This document shows, one piece after another, positions 1-7,652 of a stretch of 53,684 nt of DNA; positions within the stretch are counted from its first letter, which is position 1, and each line of letters begins with the position of its first letter. This stretch comes from Collinsella sp. GTDB lineage: Bacteria; Actinomycetota; Coriobacteriia; Coriobacteriales; Coriobacteriaceae. The notes below the pieces were generated by a model, which saw nothing but the letters and a program-made list of their open reading frames with translations, was not told the origin of the DNA and did not search any database. The stretch covers positions 1-53,684 of the forward strand of contig DXMW01000007.1 of NCBI GenBank assembly GCA_019414045.1, given 5' to 3'. The position numbers and the translations under genes were made by a program.

Positions 1-68
1 ACGAGCGGGGGCTCCTATCTTTTTAGTGCCCTCGGATTGGGTCATAGTGTCTGTCGTTGCCAAGACAT

Positions 69-132
69 CGGTTAGTCATTGGGGACGTTCTTAAACGACT
101 GGTCATTCAAGAACGTCCCCAATGACTGACCG
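69..132. repeat. Near-perfect inverted repeat (24-bp arms) upstream of recQ
   Basis: The arms at 69-92 and 109-132 are complementary over 24 bp with a single G:T pair, around a 16-nt loop. The arm core reads CATTGGGGACGTTCTT. There is no T-run after it, and it lies about 90 bp upstream of recQ, so it does not look like an ordinary terminator. A REP/MITE-like intergenic hairpin element is the best guess; no second copy is visible in this window. Confidence 0.6.
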
Positions 133-181
133 CAGAATGAACGTTGCTGACAGCCGTGCGGCACCGGTCCGCGTGGCGGCG

Positions 182-187
182 TATAAT
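182..187 (+). promoter_or_regulatory. Possible -10 box for recQ
   Basis: A perfect TATAAT lies 31 bp upstream of the recQ start codon. No convincing -35 hexamer is found at 16-19 bp spacing, so only the -10 element is called. Confidence 0.35.
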
Positions 188-218
188 CGGCGGCAGATGA
201 CTTGGACGTTAGGAAACC

Positions 219-2198
219 ATGACCGATAGCATGCAGCAGACGGCGCTCGACACGCTCGGCGCCTATTTTGGCTACACCTCGTTTCGCCCGGGGCAGGACC
301 GTATGGTCGATGCGATCCTTGCCGGCTGCGACGCGCTGGGCGTTATGCCCACGGGCGCCGGCAAGTCCATTTGCTACCAGGTGCCCGCGCTCATGCTGCC
401 CGGCATCACCTTTGTGGTGAGTCCGCTGCTGTCGCTTATGGAGGACCAGACCCGTGCGTTGCTCGCGGCGGGTGCGCGGCCCAGCTATCTCAACTCTAGC
501 CTTACTCCGGCCCAGCAAAACACCGTGCTCAAGCGGGCGCGCGAGGGCCGCTACCAGCTTATGTACGTGGCACCCGAGCGCCTGCTCGAGCCGCGCTTTT
601 TGGCCTTTGCGCAGGAGGCCGCGGCGGACGGCGGCATTGGCGTGCCGCTCGTGGCCATTGACGAGGCCCACTGCGTAAGCCAGTGGGGCCAGGATTTCCG
701 CCCCGCCTACCTGCAGATTCGCGAGTTCATCGATTCGCTGCCGCAGCGCCCCATCGTGGCGGCCTTTACCGCTACGGCGACTGAGCGCGTGCGTGCGGAC
801 ATTCAGCAGATGCTCGGCCTGCAAAACCCCGCGACGGTGGTGACGGGCTTCGATCGCAAGAACCTCTACTTTGGCTGCGAGGAGATGGGCGACAAGGCCA
901 AGGCCGCGTGGGTGCGTGACTATGTGATCGCGCATTCGAGCGAGAGCGGCATCGTGTATTGCTCGACCCGCAAGACGGTCGATGCGCTGGCAGGCGAGCT
1001 TGCCGAGGCGCTGGGCCCCAGCGGCATTCGCGTTGGCCGCTACCATGCCGGCATGGGCAATGACGCCCGCCGCCAAAGCCAGCGTGCCTTTATTGACGAC
1101 GATCTTCAGGTGATGGTTGCCACCAACGCCTTTGGCATGGGCATCGACAAGCCCAACGTGCGCTACGTGATCCACAACAATGTGCCCGAGAGCATCGAGG
1201 CCTACTACCAGGAGGCGGGCCGCGCCGGCCGCGATGGCGATCCGGCCAGCTGCCACTTACTGTGGAACGGCAACGATTTTCGCATGCGCCGCTTTTTAAT
1301 CGACCGCGGCGATGCGGCCGACGAGGCGCTCGACGACGAGCAACGCGCGTGGGCGCTCCAAAATCGATATCGTCTGCTCAGCCAGATGGAGGGCTACTGC
1401 AATACCACCGGCTGCCTGCGCGAATATATGCTGCGCTACTTTGGCGACGAGGCCGCGGCCGAGCATGCTGTCGCGGCTGCTGCGGGCGGCACCGCAGACG
1501 ACGCCGAGGGCTGCGGCAACTGCAGCAACTGCCTCACGCAGTTCGAGGTCGAGGACGTCACCGATATGGCCCACGCCGCTGTGCGCTACGTTGCCACGCG
1601 TCCCATGCGCTTTGGCAAGTCGCTCATCGCCGATGTGCTCCACGGCGGCAACACCGAGCGCATTCGCCAGATGCATCTGGACGAGGACCGCGGCTATGGT
1701 GAGCTGTCGAGCGAATCGGTCGGGCGCATCAAGGACATCATCGGCCAGCTGTGCGGCCGCGGTTATCTGGTCACATCGCAGGGGCAATACCCGGTCGTGG
1801 GACTCGGTCCGCGCGCCGGCGAGGTCGAGGACGAGGCGTTTGCCTTTACCGTTAAGCGTCGCGCGTCCAAGCACAAGGCCTCGGCCCGCGCCCGCCGTGC
1901 GGTGGACCTGCTGCGCGAGGAGGCCGAGCTGGATCAGCGCCCGCGTGTGGGCGACGACGCTGAACTGTTCGAGCGCCTGCGCGCCCTGCGTAAGGAGATC
2001 TCGACCGAGCTGGAGATGGCGCCGTACATGGTCTTTTCCGACAAGGCCCTGCGCGGTCTGTGTCGCCTACGTCCACAGACGCGCGATGAGCTGATCCAGG
2101 TCAACGGCATTGGCGAGAAAAAAGCCGACGCCTTTGGCGAGCAGTTTATGGCGGCGATTGAAGAATTTGAGTCCGAGCATGCGCGGGATGGAGCGTAA
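219..2198 (+). CDS. recQ: ATP-dependent DNA helicase RecQ
   Basis: This 3'-5' superfamily 2 DNA helicase acts in recombination repair and stalled-fork processing. Walker A (TGAGKS) is at residues 45-50 and the DEAH box at 148-151, followed by the RecQ-typical HCVSQWGQDFRP stretch. The second RecA-like lobe carries the arginine-finger region (EAGRAGRDG). A cysteine cluster at roughly 385-435 is the zinc-binding subdomain, then come a winged helix and a C-terminal HRDC domain. At 659 aa it has the usual length for bacterial RecQ. The start at 219 has AGGAAA about 8 nt upstream; ATG 231 is an alternative. The next gene, a GntR regulator, begins 3 bp after the stop, so the two are probably co-transcribed. 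Their functions are unrelated. Confidence 0.95.
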   Translation: MTDSMQQTALDTLGAYFGYTSFRPGQDRMVDAILAGCDALGVMPTGAGKSICYQVPALMLPGITFVVSPLLSLMEDQTRALLAAGARPSYLNSSLTPAQQNTVLKRAREGRYQLMYVAPERLLEPRFLAFAQEAAADGGIGVPLVAIDEAHCVSQWGQDFRPAYLQIREFIDSLPQRPIVAAFTATATERVRADIQQMLGLQNPATVVTGFDRKNLYFGCEEMGDKAKAAWVRDYVIAHSSESGIVYCSTRKTVDALAGELAEALGPSGIRVGRYHAGMGNDARRQSQRAFIDDDLQVMVATNAFGMGIDKPNVRYVIHNNVPESIEAYYQEAGRAGRDGDPASCHLLWNGNDFRMRRFLIDRGDAADEALDDEQRAWALQNRYRLLSQMEGYCNTTGCLREYMLRYFGDEAAAEHAVAAAAGGTADDAEGCGNCSNCLTQFEVEDVTDMAHAAVRYVATRPMRFGKSLIADVLHGGNTERIRQMHLDEDRGYGELSSESVGRIKDIIGQLCGRGYLVTSQGQYPVVGLGPRAGEVEDEAFAFTVKRRASKHKASARARRAVDLLREEAELDQRPRVGDDAELFERLRALRKEISTELEMAPYMVFSDKALRGLCRLRPQTRDELIQVNGIGEKKADAFGEQFMAAIEEFESEHARDGA

Positions 2199-2200
2199 CG

Positions 2201-2965
2201 ATGGTAGCCGATAGCAAGACCGAACGTTCCGAGCGCGCCGAGGTGCCCGCCGTGCCACTGTACCAGCAGGTCATGGACGACCTAAAGGGCGAGATCGCGC
2301 GCGGCGTGTACGTGGCCGGCTCGCGCATTCCTTCCGAGATGGAGCTCGCGAAGTCCTACGGCGTGGGGCGCATCACCGTGCGCCGTGCCATCGAGGAGCT
2401 GTCGCGCGCGGGGTATCTCAACCGCCAGCAGGGGAGGGGCACCTTTGTGTGCGCTCCCAAGCTCAAGCGCAAGATTCGCCAGAAGGGTGACGTTCAGAGC
2501 TTTTCCGAGGGCTGCGCTGCCAACGACATGGTGCCGGGTGCGCGTCTGGTGTCGCGCACGGTGGTCGCGGCGACGCGCGAGGATGCGGCGTTCTTTGGCG
2601 TGGAGCCCGGCTGCGAGCTTATCGTGGTCGAGCGCGTGCGCACGGCCGACGGTATCCCCGTCATGCTCGAGAACAACGCCTTTGTGCTGGCTGACCATCC
2701 CTATCTGCAGACGCTTGCCGATAAGGACCTCGCCGATAACTCGATCTTTGCGCTCGTTGCCGAGCATTCGGGCCGCGCGCCGTTCAAATCCGACCCCTGC
2801 ACCGTGGAGATTACGCTTGCCGATGCTCAGGCGGCCCCGCTGCTGGAGGTGCCGGTCGGCGAGCCGCTCTTCTATATGGAGGCGTACTTTACCGATGCGG
2901 ACGGGCGGCCCCTGCTGCTCGGGCGCCAAAAGATCGTGGGTTCGCGCTACGTGTTCGACATCTAA
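2201..2965 (+). CDS. GntR/HutC-family transcriptional regulator with UTRA domain (FrlR-like)
   Basis: The 254-aa protein has an N-terminal GntR winged helix (about residues 20-85; LYQQVMDDL, RIPSEMELAKSYGVGRITVRRA) and a C-terminal UTRA effector domain (about 105-250). HutC/UTRA regulators usually repress sugar or amino-sugar genes and respond to a phosphorylated substrate; E. coli FrlR of the fructoselysine operon is of this type. The next gene downstream is a FrlB-like deglycase. Between them lie two identical 14-bp boxes around a likely promoter, so control of that gene by this regulator is a reasonable inference. The gene starts 3 bp after recQ stops. The effector cannot be read from sequence. 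Confidence 0.9.
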   Translation: MVADSKTERSERAEVPAVPLYQQVMDDLKGEIARGVYVAGSRIPSEMELAKSYGVGRITVRRAIEELSRAGYLNRQQGRGTFVCAPKLKRKIRQKGDVQSFSEGCAANDMVPGARLVSRTVVAATREDAAFFGVEPGCELIVVERVRTADGIPVMLENNAFVLADHPYLQTLADKDLADNSIFALVAEHSGRAPFKSDPCTVEITLADAQAAPLLEVPVGEPLFYMEAYFTDADGRPLLLGRQKIVGSRYVFDI

Positions 2966-2977
2966 TGTTCATAGATA

Positions 2978-3053
2978 GAACAACATAGAACAAATTTGCC
3001 GTGATGACTTCACGGGCGTTGTTACACGTGCTATAAATGGAACAACATAGAAC
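2978..3053 (+). promoter_or_regulatory. Twin operator boxes and promoter of the SIS deglycase gene
   Basis: The 14-mer GAACAACATAGAAC occurs exactly at 2978-2991 and again at 3040-3053. Between them lie TTCACG (3009-3014) and TATAAA (3032-3037) with a 17-bp spacer, a plausible promoter. The second box would then sit on the transcription start and the first upstream of the -35. The first copy also overlaps an inverted GTTC-N7-GAAC (2967-2981). This fits repression by the adjacent GntR protein; binding is inferred. Confidence 0.55.
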
Positions 3054-3109
3054 GACCGCAGGTACAGGCTGTCGTCGTTCAAAGCTGCCATACAAGGAGG
3101 AGCATCAGG

Positions 3110-4078
3110 ATGAACGCACATGATTTGGTTCAGGAAATCATCGAGCGCAAGGGCAAGATTGAGAACGTTTTTTGGATTGCCTGCGGCGGTTCGATGATCG
3201 ACCTGATGCCGGCCAACGAGCTGCTCAAGCGCGAGGCGACCACGTTTACCTCGACGGTTTACACGGCGCGCGAGTTTTGCCTGATGGCCCCCAAGAGTCT
3301 TGGCGAGAAGTCACTCGTCATCGCCTGCAGCCACAGCGGCAATACGCAGGAGGTCGTCGACGGTTGCGAGATGGCGCTGGCAGCCGGTGCCGAGGTCGTG
3401 GCCATGACCGACTGCGAGGGCTCCAAGATTGATAACGGCAAGTGGACCACCTGGGTCTACCCTTGGGGCGAGGGCGTGTCGCAGGCCGAGGTGCCGCAGG
3501 GCATCGGCGCTCTGATCGCCGCCGAACTGCTCCACCAGCAGGAGGGTTACGAGGCGCTTGCCGACATGTACGCCGGCCTTAAGCAGATGGACGCGCTGCT
3601 GCCCGCCGCCCGCGAGAAGGTCAACGCCGAGCTGGGCGATCGCTTTGCCGAGCTCTGCCAGAAGCACAAGTTCTTCTACATCCTGGGCTCGGGCCCCAAC
3701 TTTAGCCAGACCTACGCCATGGCCATCTGCTCGCTCATGGAGATGCAGTGGCAGCACTGCTGCTACATCCATTCCGGCGAGTACTTCCACGGTCCCTTCG
3801 AGGCCACCGAGCCCGGCGTGTTCTACTTTGTGCAGCTCGGATCGGGCGAGTGCCGCCCCATGGAGGAACGCGCGCTCGCGTTCCTCAACACGCACACCGA
3901 TACGATCATGGTGCTCGATGCGCTCGAGTACGGCGTGGGCGACGTGCCCGCCAGCGTGCGTTCGTACCTGGAGCCGATCTTCTTTTACGCGATGAGCTGC
4001 GAGCTGCGCGCAGCCCGCGGCAAGGTGTTCGACCACAGCCCCGAGATTCGTCGCTACATGGGCATCGAGCAGTACTAG
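3110..4078 (+). CDS. SIS-domain sugar-phosphate deglycase, FrlB-like
   Basis: The 322-aa protein has two SIS domains. It resembles E. coli fructoselysine-6-phosphate deglycase FrlB, including a GEYFHGPFE stretch and an ending like RRYMGIEQY. Such enzymes split a 6-phosphorylated Amadori product into glucose-6-phosphate and the free amino compound. Two residues reported as catalytic in Salmonella FraB (Glu214, His230, 16 apart) have counterparts at the same spacing: Glu211 in MEMQW and His227 in EYFHG. SIS phosphosugar-binding motifs are near residues 23-28 and 73-79 (CSHSGNT). A strong AAGGAGGAG ribosome site lies upstream. No transporter or kinase is adjacent; the PTS near 12-15.7 kb could supply substrate. 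Glucosamine-type isomerase activity is a less likely alternative. Confidence 0.8.
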   Translation: MNAHDLVQEIIERKGKIENVFWIACGGSMIDLMPANELLKREATTFTSTVYTAREFCLMAPKSLGEKSLVIACSHSGNTQEVVDGCEMALAAGAEVVAMTDCEGSKIDNGKWTTWVYPWGEGVSQAEVPQGIGALIAAELLHQQEGYEALADMYAGLKQMDALLPAAREKVNAELGDRFAELCQKHKFFYILGSGPNFSQTYAMAICSLMEMQWQHCCYIHSGEYFHGPFEATEPGVFYFVQLGSGECRPMEERALAFLNTHTDTIMVLDALEYGVGDVPASVRSYLEPIFFYAMSCELRAARGKVFDHSPEIRRYMGIEQY

Positions 4079-4100
4079 GTACCGGGAATTATCTTTTTTG

Positions 4101-4132
4101 ACGGGGTCTGCGCTGCGCGCGGGCCCCGTTTT
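4101..4132 (+). terminator. Rho-independent terminator after the FrlB-like gene
   Basis: An 8-bp stem pairs ACGGGGTC (4101-4108) with GGCCCCGT (4122-4129) and is followed by a short T-run, 23 bp after the stop codon. Confidence 0.7.
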
Positions 4133-4175
4133 GCGTTGTGGCGGCCGGATTCGTGTCTGCGCGAAAACGAAGTCT

Positions 4176-4341
4176 AATACTTTTCCGCGAAGTGAACGAC
4201 CTATTTTGGAACCCCGAAGCATCGACATTTTTTGGCGCCAAAACCGCAGGAAAAACTCGGCGAAACCGCAGGAAACGGCGTCTGAAAAGTGTCGATGCTT
4301 CGGGGGCTCGTTTTTGCTCGTTCACTTCGCGGAAAAGTATT
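4176..4341. repeat. 166-bp composite inverted-repeat element
   Basis: The outer arms at 4176-4199 and 4318-4341 are perfectly complementary over 24 bp (core TTTTCCGCGAAGTGAAC). An inner 16-bp pair, CCCCGAAGCATCGACA (4212-4227) with its complement at 4290-4305, nests inside. The central loop carries AACCGCAGGAAA twice. It lies between convergent genes, and its right end supplies the last six codons and the stop of the dehydrogenase on the minus strand. A MITE-like insertion is the likeliest reading; no target-site duplication was identified. Confidence 0.65.
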
Positions 4342-5032
4342 CACCTTCGATTCGCAAGGGCAAGCCGCCCTTACGCGCGAGCTCCTCGACCTCCATGTGG
4401 TCAAAGGCGTACTTGTCGGGGTTTTCGGTCTGAAGCTCGGTGAGACTCTTGCCGGCGATGGTTGCGGTCTTAAAGGCGGCAAGCTGGCTAAAGCCGTGCT
4501 CGCCGATCATGTAGGCGTCGATGGACTTGGGGCTCACGCCGACCTTCTTGGAGATCTCGGTGCGCAGGCGGGCGGAATCCAGACCGCAGCCCGAGCCGAT
4601 GATCTTCTTGGGATCGTAGCCGGTCAGGTGCCACAGCTCGGTGCACACGACGTCGCAGGGGTTGGAGATGGAGACAAAGATGCCGTCGAAGCCGGCGTCG
4701 ACGATGCGCTTGGCAAAGGTGCGCGCGGCGTCGGTGGTAAAGAACAGCTCGCCGTCGCGGTTGCCGGCGGCCAGTGCGACCTTGCCAGCGGCGTTGACGA
4801 TGACGTCGCAGCAGGCCAGCTCCTCGTAATGGTCGTAGCAGTTGACGATCTTAGTGTTGTACGGGACAAACGAAAGGGAGTCGCGCAGGTCCTGGACCTC
4901 GGACGTCACCTTGGCCTCGTTGATATCGCACAGGTACAGCTCGTCGGCAATGCCCTGCATAAGCAGGCTGTTGGCGACATGTGCTCCTACGTGGCCCTGG
5001 CCGACCACACCGATCTTACGCGTCTGGTACAT
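4322..5032 (-). CDS. L-2-hydroxyisocaproate/lactate dehydrogenase-like protein, C-terminally truncated
   Basis: This NAD-dependent 2-hydroxyacid dehydrogenase has a Rossmann motif GQGHVG near the N-terminus, SNPCDV in the middle, and LDSARLR...GEHG containing the catalytic histidine. It ends at 236 aa, whereas family members run about 305-315 aa. The family's ARKGG...GKGYTSYG region is reached, then the frame runs into the inverted-repeat element at 4176-4341, which supplies EYFSAK and the stop. Roughly 70 C-terminal residues, including much of the substrate-side helices, are missing, so it may be a pseudogene. The start at 5032 is chosen for an AAGGA ribosome site; an in-frame ATG at 5071 lacks one. 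No remainder of the gene is visible beyond the element. Confidence 0.75.
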   Translation of the reverse strand: MYQTRKIGVVGQGHVGAHVANSLLMQGIADELYLCDINEAKVTSEVQDLRDSLSFVPYNTKIVNCYDHYEELACCDVIVNAAGKVALAAGNRDGELFFTTDAARTFAKRIVDAGFDGIFVSISNPCDVVCTELWHLTGYDPKKIIGSGCGLDSARLRTEISKKVGVSPKSIDAYMIGEHGFSQLAAFKTATIAGKSLTELQTENPDKYAFDHMEVEELARKGGLPLRIEGEYFSAK

Positions 5033-5243
5033 ATATGTATCCTTTCGGCCGAGTTTCTCGCGTCGAACCATTGTAGCCTCCTGCCGTCACTTTGCTAGGC
5101 TAAAGCGTCGTAGATTTTTGGGACATGCTTTAATCTCTACTTTTGGAGTGATTTGGGCCGCTGGTGACATCGCCGGGCGATGTGCTCGCGCGGATGGGGC
5201 CGCTCGTTGTACCATAACTGCAACTGACTCGTAAGGAGCATCC

Positions 5244-6170
5244 ATGCCCATTCGCATTCCCGACGCCCTCCCTGCTGCCGCGCAGCTCGAGAGCGAGAAC
5301 ATCTTTGTCATGACCGAGTACCGCGCACTGCACCAGGACATCCGTCCGCTGCGCGTGCTCATCCTCAACCTCATGCCCACCAAAATCGCCACCGAGACGC
5401 AGATCATGCGCAAGCTCTCCAACACGCCGCTGCAGGTGGAGGTGGACCTGCTGCGTACCAAGACGCACGAGGCCACGCACGTGAGCGCCGGTCACCTGGA
5501 GACGTTCTACCGCACGTTCGACGACATCCGCGACATCCACTACGACGGCCTGATTATCACGGGCGCGCCCGTGGAGCAGATGCCGTTCGAGGAGGTCGAC
5601 TACTGGCCCGAGCTCTGCCAGATCATGGATTGGTCCACCACGCACGTGCACTCCACGCTGCACATTTGTTGGGGCGCGCAGGCGGGGCTCTACCATCATT
5701 ACGGTATCCAGAAGTACGACCTGCCGGCAAAGGCGAGCGGCGTCTTTGAGCATTATCTGGTGAAGCCGCAAAGCCCGCTGGTCCGCGGCTTTGACGACCG
5801 CTTTTATGCCGTGCATTCGCGCAACACCGATGTGCGCCGCGAGGACGTGGAGGCCGAGCCGCAGCTTGAGGTCGTGGCCGTGTCCGACGAGGTGGGCCTG
5901 TACATCGTCAAATCGACCGACAGCCGCCGTTTCTTTGTCTTTGGCCACCCCGAGTACGACACCGACACGCTACGCCTGGAGTACGAGCGCGACGTGAAGC
6001 GCGGGCTTGATCCCGAGGTGCCGGCTCATTACTTCCCGGGCGACGACCCTACCGCCGAGCCGCGCAACGTCTGGCGCAGCCAGGCTCAGCTGTTCTACAC
6101 CAACTGGCTCAACTACTACGTCTACCAGACCACGCCCTACGACCTGGCTCGCGCCGGCGAGGAGCACTAG
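5244..6170 (+). CDS. metA: Homoserine O-acetyltransferase (MetA/MetX-activity type)
   Basis: This enzyme catalyses the first step of methionine synthesis from homoserine, acylating the hydroxyl group. The 308-aa protein has the canonical MetA residues at their standard positions: catalytic Cys142 (HICWGAQ), His235 and Glu237 (FGHPEYD). Residue 111 is Glu (GAPVEQ). In this family Glu111 goes with acetyl-CoA use, while Gly111, as in E. coli, goes with succinyl-CoA, so homoserine O-acetyltransferase activity is predicted. A TAAGGAG ribosome site lies 6 nt upstream. No SAM riboswitch is recognisable in the 200 bp upstream. The gene converges on the folate gene with only 23 bp between them. Confidence 0.93.
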   Translation: MPIRIPDALPAAAQLESENIFVMTEYRALHQDIRPLRVLILNLMPTKIATETQIMRKLSNTPLQVEVDLLRTKTHEATHVSAGHLETFYRTFDDIRDIHYDGLIITGAPVEQMPFEEVDYWPELCQIMDWSTTHVHSTLHICWGAQAGLYHHYGIQKYDLPAKASGVFEHYLVKPQSPLVRGFDDRFYAVHSRNTDVRREDVEAEPQLEVVAVSDEVGLYIVKSTDSRRFFVFGHPEYDTDTLRLEYERDVKRGLDPEVPAHYFPGDDPTAEPRNVWRSQAQLFYTNWLNYYVYQTTPYDLARAGEEH

Positions 6171-6193
6171 GCCGTCGGGAGGTGTGCCAGCCG

Positions 6194-6790
6194 TTAGGCG
6201 CTGATGATGTGGGGTAGCGGCTGGTCGTGGGTATCGGTGGGAACGTGGTCGACACGCTGTTCGTCAAAGGCGATGCCGATGATTTGACATGCGGGCGAGA
6301 GCATGGGCAGGTAGCGGTCGTAGCAGCCGCCGCCGTAGCCCAGGCGCGCGCCGGCGCGGTCGAAGGCTACGAGTGGCACGATGGCCATGTCGAGGGCCTC
6401 TGCAGACACGATAGGGAAGTGGTCGCTGTCGATGTCCATGGCCGCGAAGGCCCGCGTGGGGTGGGCGATAAACGGAGCCGAGGACGCATCGTCGACAGCA
6501 ACTGCCCGCATGCACATGCGCTGGCCACAAGCTGCGGCATCAATTGCCGAGAGCATGCACGGATAGGCCACGCGCCAGCCGCGTTTGACGGCCGCAGCGG
6601 CAAACGCGGCTGGGTCGACCTCGGAACCCATCGCGGCATAGATGGCAACGGTGTGCGGCGCCGCGGCATCCAGGCGGCCCAGCAGCTCAATCAGCCGCGC
6701 ACAGATAGCGGCAGACTTCGCCGCGCGCAAGTCCAAATCAAGAGCATCGCGCCGAGCAATCACCGCCCGTCGCAACTCAGCCTTATCCAT
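6194..6790 (-). CDS. 5-formyltetrahydrofolate cyclo-ligase
   Basis: It converts 5-formyl-THF to 5,10-methenyl-THF using ATP, recovering folate for one-carbon metabolism. The 198-aa protein has the family's C-terminal motif GARLGYGGGCYDRYL, followed by GIAFDEQ. The N-terminal basic stretch (KAELRRAVIARRDAL) is also typical. The start at 6790 is chosen because GGGAG lies just upstream; the frame is open to 6817. It faces metA convergently. The E. coli name would be ygfA/fau; I leave the symbol blank. Confidence 0.9.
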   Translation of the reverse strand: MDKAELRRAVIARRDALDLDLRAAKSAAICARLIELLGRLDAAAPHTVAIYAAMGSEVDPAAFAAAAVKRGWRVAYPCMLSAIDAAACGQRMCMRAVAVDDASSAPFIAHPTRAFAAMDIDSDHFPIVSAEALDMAIVPLVAFDRAGARLGYGGGCYDRYLPMLSPACQIIGIAFDEQRVDHVPTDTHDQPLPHIISA

Positions 6791-6806
6791 CCCAGCTCCC
6801 TCTCCC

Positions 6807-6845
6807 AAACCTACCAAAAAGGGACAGGTTTATTTTGGCAGGTTT
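6807..6845. repeat. Short inverted repeat upstream of the folate gene
   Basis: AAACCTACCAAAA (6807-6819) pairs with TTTTGGCAGGTTT (6833-6845) with one mismatch, around a 13-nt loop containing GGGACAGGTT. It could be a repeat element or a regulatory hairpin at the 5' end of the cyclo-ligase transcript. Confidence 0.45.
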
Positions 6846-6858
6846 TATCTGGGCAAAC

Positions 6859-6899
6859 GTCGAAGCCGCCGCAAAGGCGCCCTTTGTGGCGGCTTCGAC
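6859..6899 (-). terminator. Long hairpin downstream of hicB
   Basis: An 18-bp stem (6859-6876 with 6882-6899, one G:T pair) closes a 5-nt loop 12 bp after the hicB stop. It has no clear U-tract, so it may act as a processing or stabilising hairpin as well as a terminator. Confidence 0.5.
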
Positions 6900-6911
6900 T
6901 CGACGTTGGCT

Positions 6912-7241
6912 TCACAGCGCCGCAGCGATCGCTTCAGTCACAAACTTATTGAGTGACTCACCCTTCTTTGCCGCCGCCAGCGCTGCTTGCTTGTGGAGCT
7001 CAGAGCCCGTTCTTACGTTGAACGAGCCCTTAAAAGCCCGCTCGGGTTCCTTGCCCTTCTCGGCACAAAACTCAAGGTAATCGTCGACGGCGTCGTGGAA
7101 GCATTGCTCCACTTCTTCAGCCGTGGAGCCTTCAAATATGATTGCGTCCCTAATGCCGGTGACCATGCCTGTTAGCACATGCTGTTCGGCATCGAACTCG
7201 ACTGGGGCGAAATAACCCTTGTATGCCAAAACGTTACTCAT
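6912..7241 (-). CDS. hicB: HicB-family antitoxin
   Basis: The 109-aa protein has an N-terminal HicB partial RNase H-like fold (YKGYFAPVEFDAEQHVLTGMV, then the EGSTAEEVEQCFHDAVDDYLEFC helix). It ends in a ribbon-helix-helix DNA-binding segment (FKGSFNVRTGSELHKQAALAAAKKGESLNKFVTEAI region). HicB proteins neutralise HicA and repress their own operon. The start at 7241 has GGAGG 5 nt upstream; an in-frame ATG at 7256 is less well placed. With the 7241 start it overlaps the preceding hicA gene by 8 bp, a typical translationally coupled TA arrangement. Confidence 0.88.
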   Translation of the reverse strand: MSNVLAYKGYFAPVEFDAEQHVLTGMVTGIRDAIIFEGSTAEEVEQCFHDAVDDYLEFCAEKGKEPERAFKGSFNVRTGSELHKQAALAAAKKGESLNKFVTEAIAAAL

Positions 7242-7497
7242 GACTACCTCCGACATCTTGCAGAAATCGAACGATGTTTCGAATGGTCCCCGCTGTCAAT
7301 TCGTCAGATGGATGCGGCGCGTGCATTACGAACATCCTGCCATCTGATGGCCTGTAGAAACGAACGCGCGATCCGGATGTCTTGCCTTTGTTGTCCATTT
7401 CAAAGCCATATGAAGCCATGACTTTTAAAAAATCGGTATACCGATACGTCGAAGGGCAGCTAAGCAGCTGGGCGATGAGTTTATCGGTCCGAGTCAT
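7234..7497 (-). CDS. hicA: HicA-family mRNA interferase toxin
   Basis: The 87-aa protein has the HicA dsRBD-like fold pattern: N-terminal helix, TDFLKVMASYGFEM, KTSGSRVRFY, then HAPHPSDELTAGTIRNIVRFL. The usual catalytic GSH is replaced by GSR, as in the subfamily with TSGSRV sequences; the later HAPHP histidines are retained. Toxin lies first and antitoxin second, as in other hicAB operons. A LexA-like palindrome lies 84 bp upstream. It could cleave mRNAs upon stress; activity is inferred from the family only. Confidence 0.85.
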   Translation of the reverse strand: MTRTDKLIAQLLSCPSTYRYTDFLKVMASYGFEMDNKGKTSGSRVRFYRPSDGRMFVMHAPHPSDELTAGTIRNIVRFLQDVGGSHE

Positions 7498-7580
7498 CCC
7501 GCCTCACATTCTGCAACTATATCCTAGTTGCAATTTCAGTTCGTTGCAAGCACCTCTACTATAGAACATGTGTGCGTATA

Positions 7581-7592
7581 GAACAAGTGTTC
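7581..7592 (-). promoter_or_regulatory. LexA/SOS-box-like palindrome upstream of hicAB
   Basis: GAACAAGTGTTC matches the Gram-positive SOS core GAAC-N4-GTTC. With flanks it fits 12 of 14 positions of CGAACRNRYGTTYC. It lies 84 bp upstream of hicA on the non-coding side. A partial half site, GAACATGTGT, is at 7564-7573. A single site without a neighbouring SOS gene keeps this tentative. Confidence 0.35.
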
Positions 7593-7593
7593 G

Positions 7594-7638
7594 AACTACC
7601 ACTAAGGGCGCCTGTGAACTGCGACCTTAGTGGTAGTT
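7594..7638 (-). terminator. Hairpin terminator of the M16C peptidase gene
   Basis: A perfect 14-bp stem (7594-7607 with 7625-7638) encloses a 17-nt loop, 15 bp beyond the stop of the minus-strand peptidase gene. TTTT follows on the plus strand, but no good U-tract follows on the minus strand. Confidence 0.55.
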
Positions 7639-7652
7639 TTGCTTGCCGTGCC

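Noticed and set aside
5033..5243. SAM riboswitch before metA
   Set aside because: None of the conserved SAM-I/II/IV core sequences is visible.
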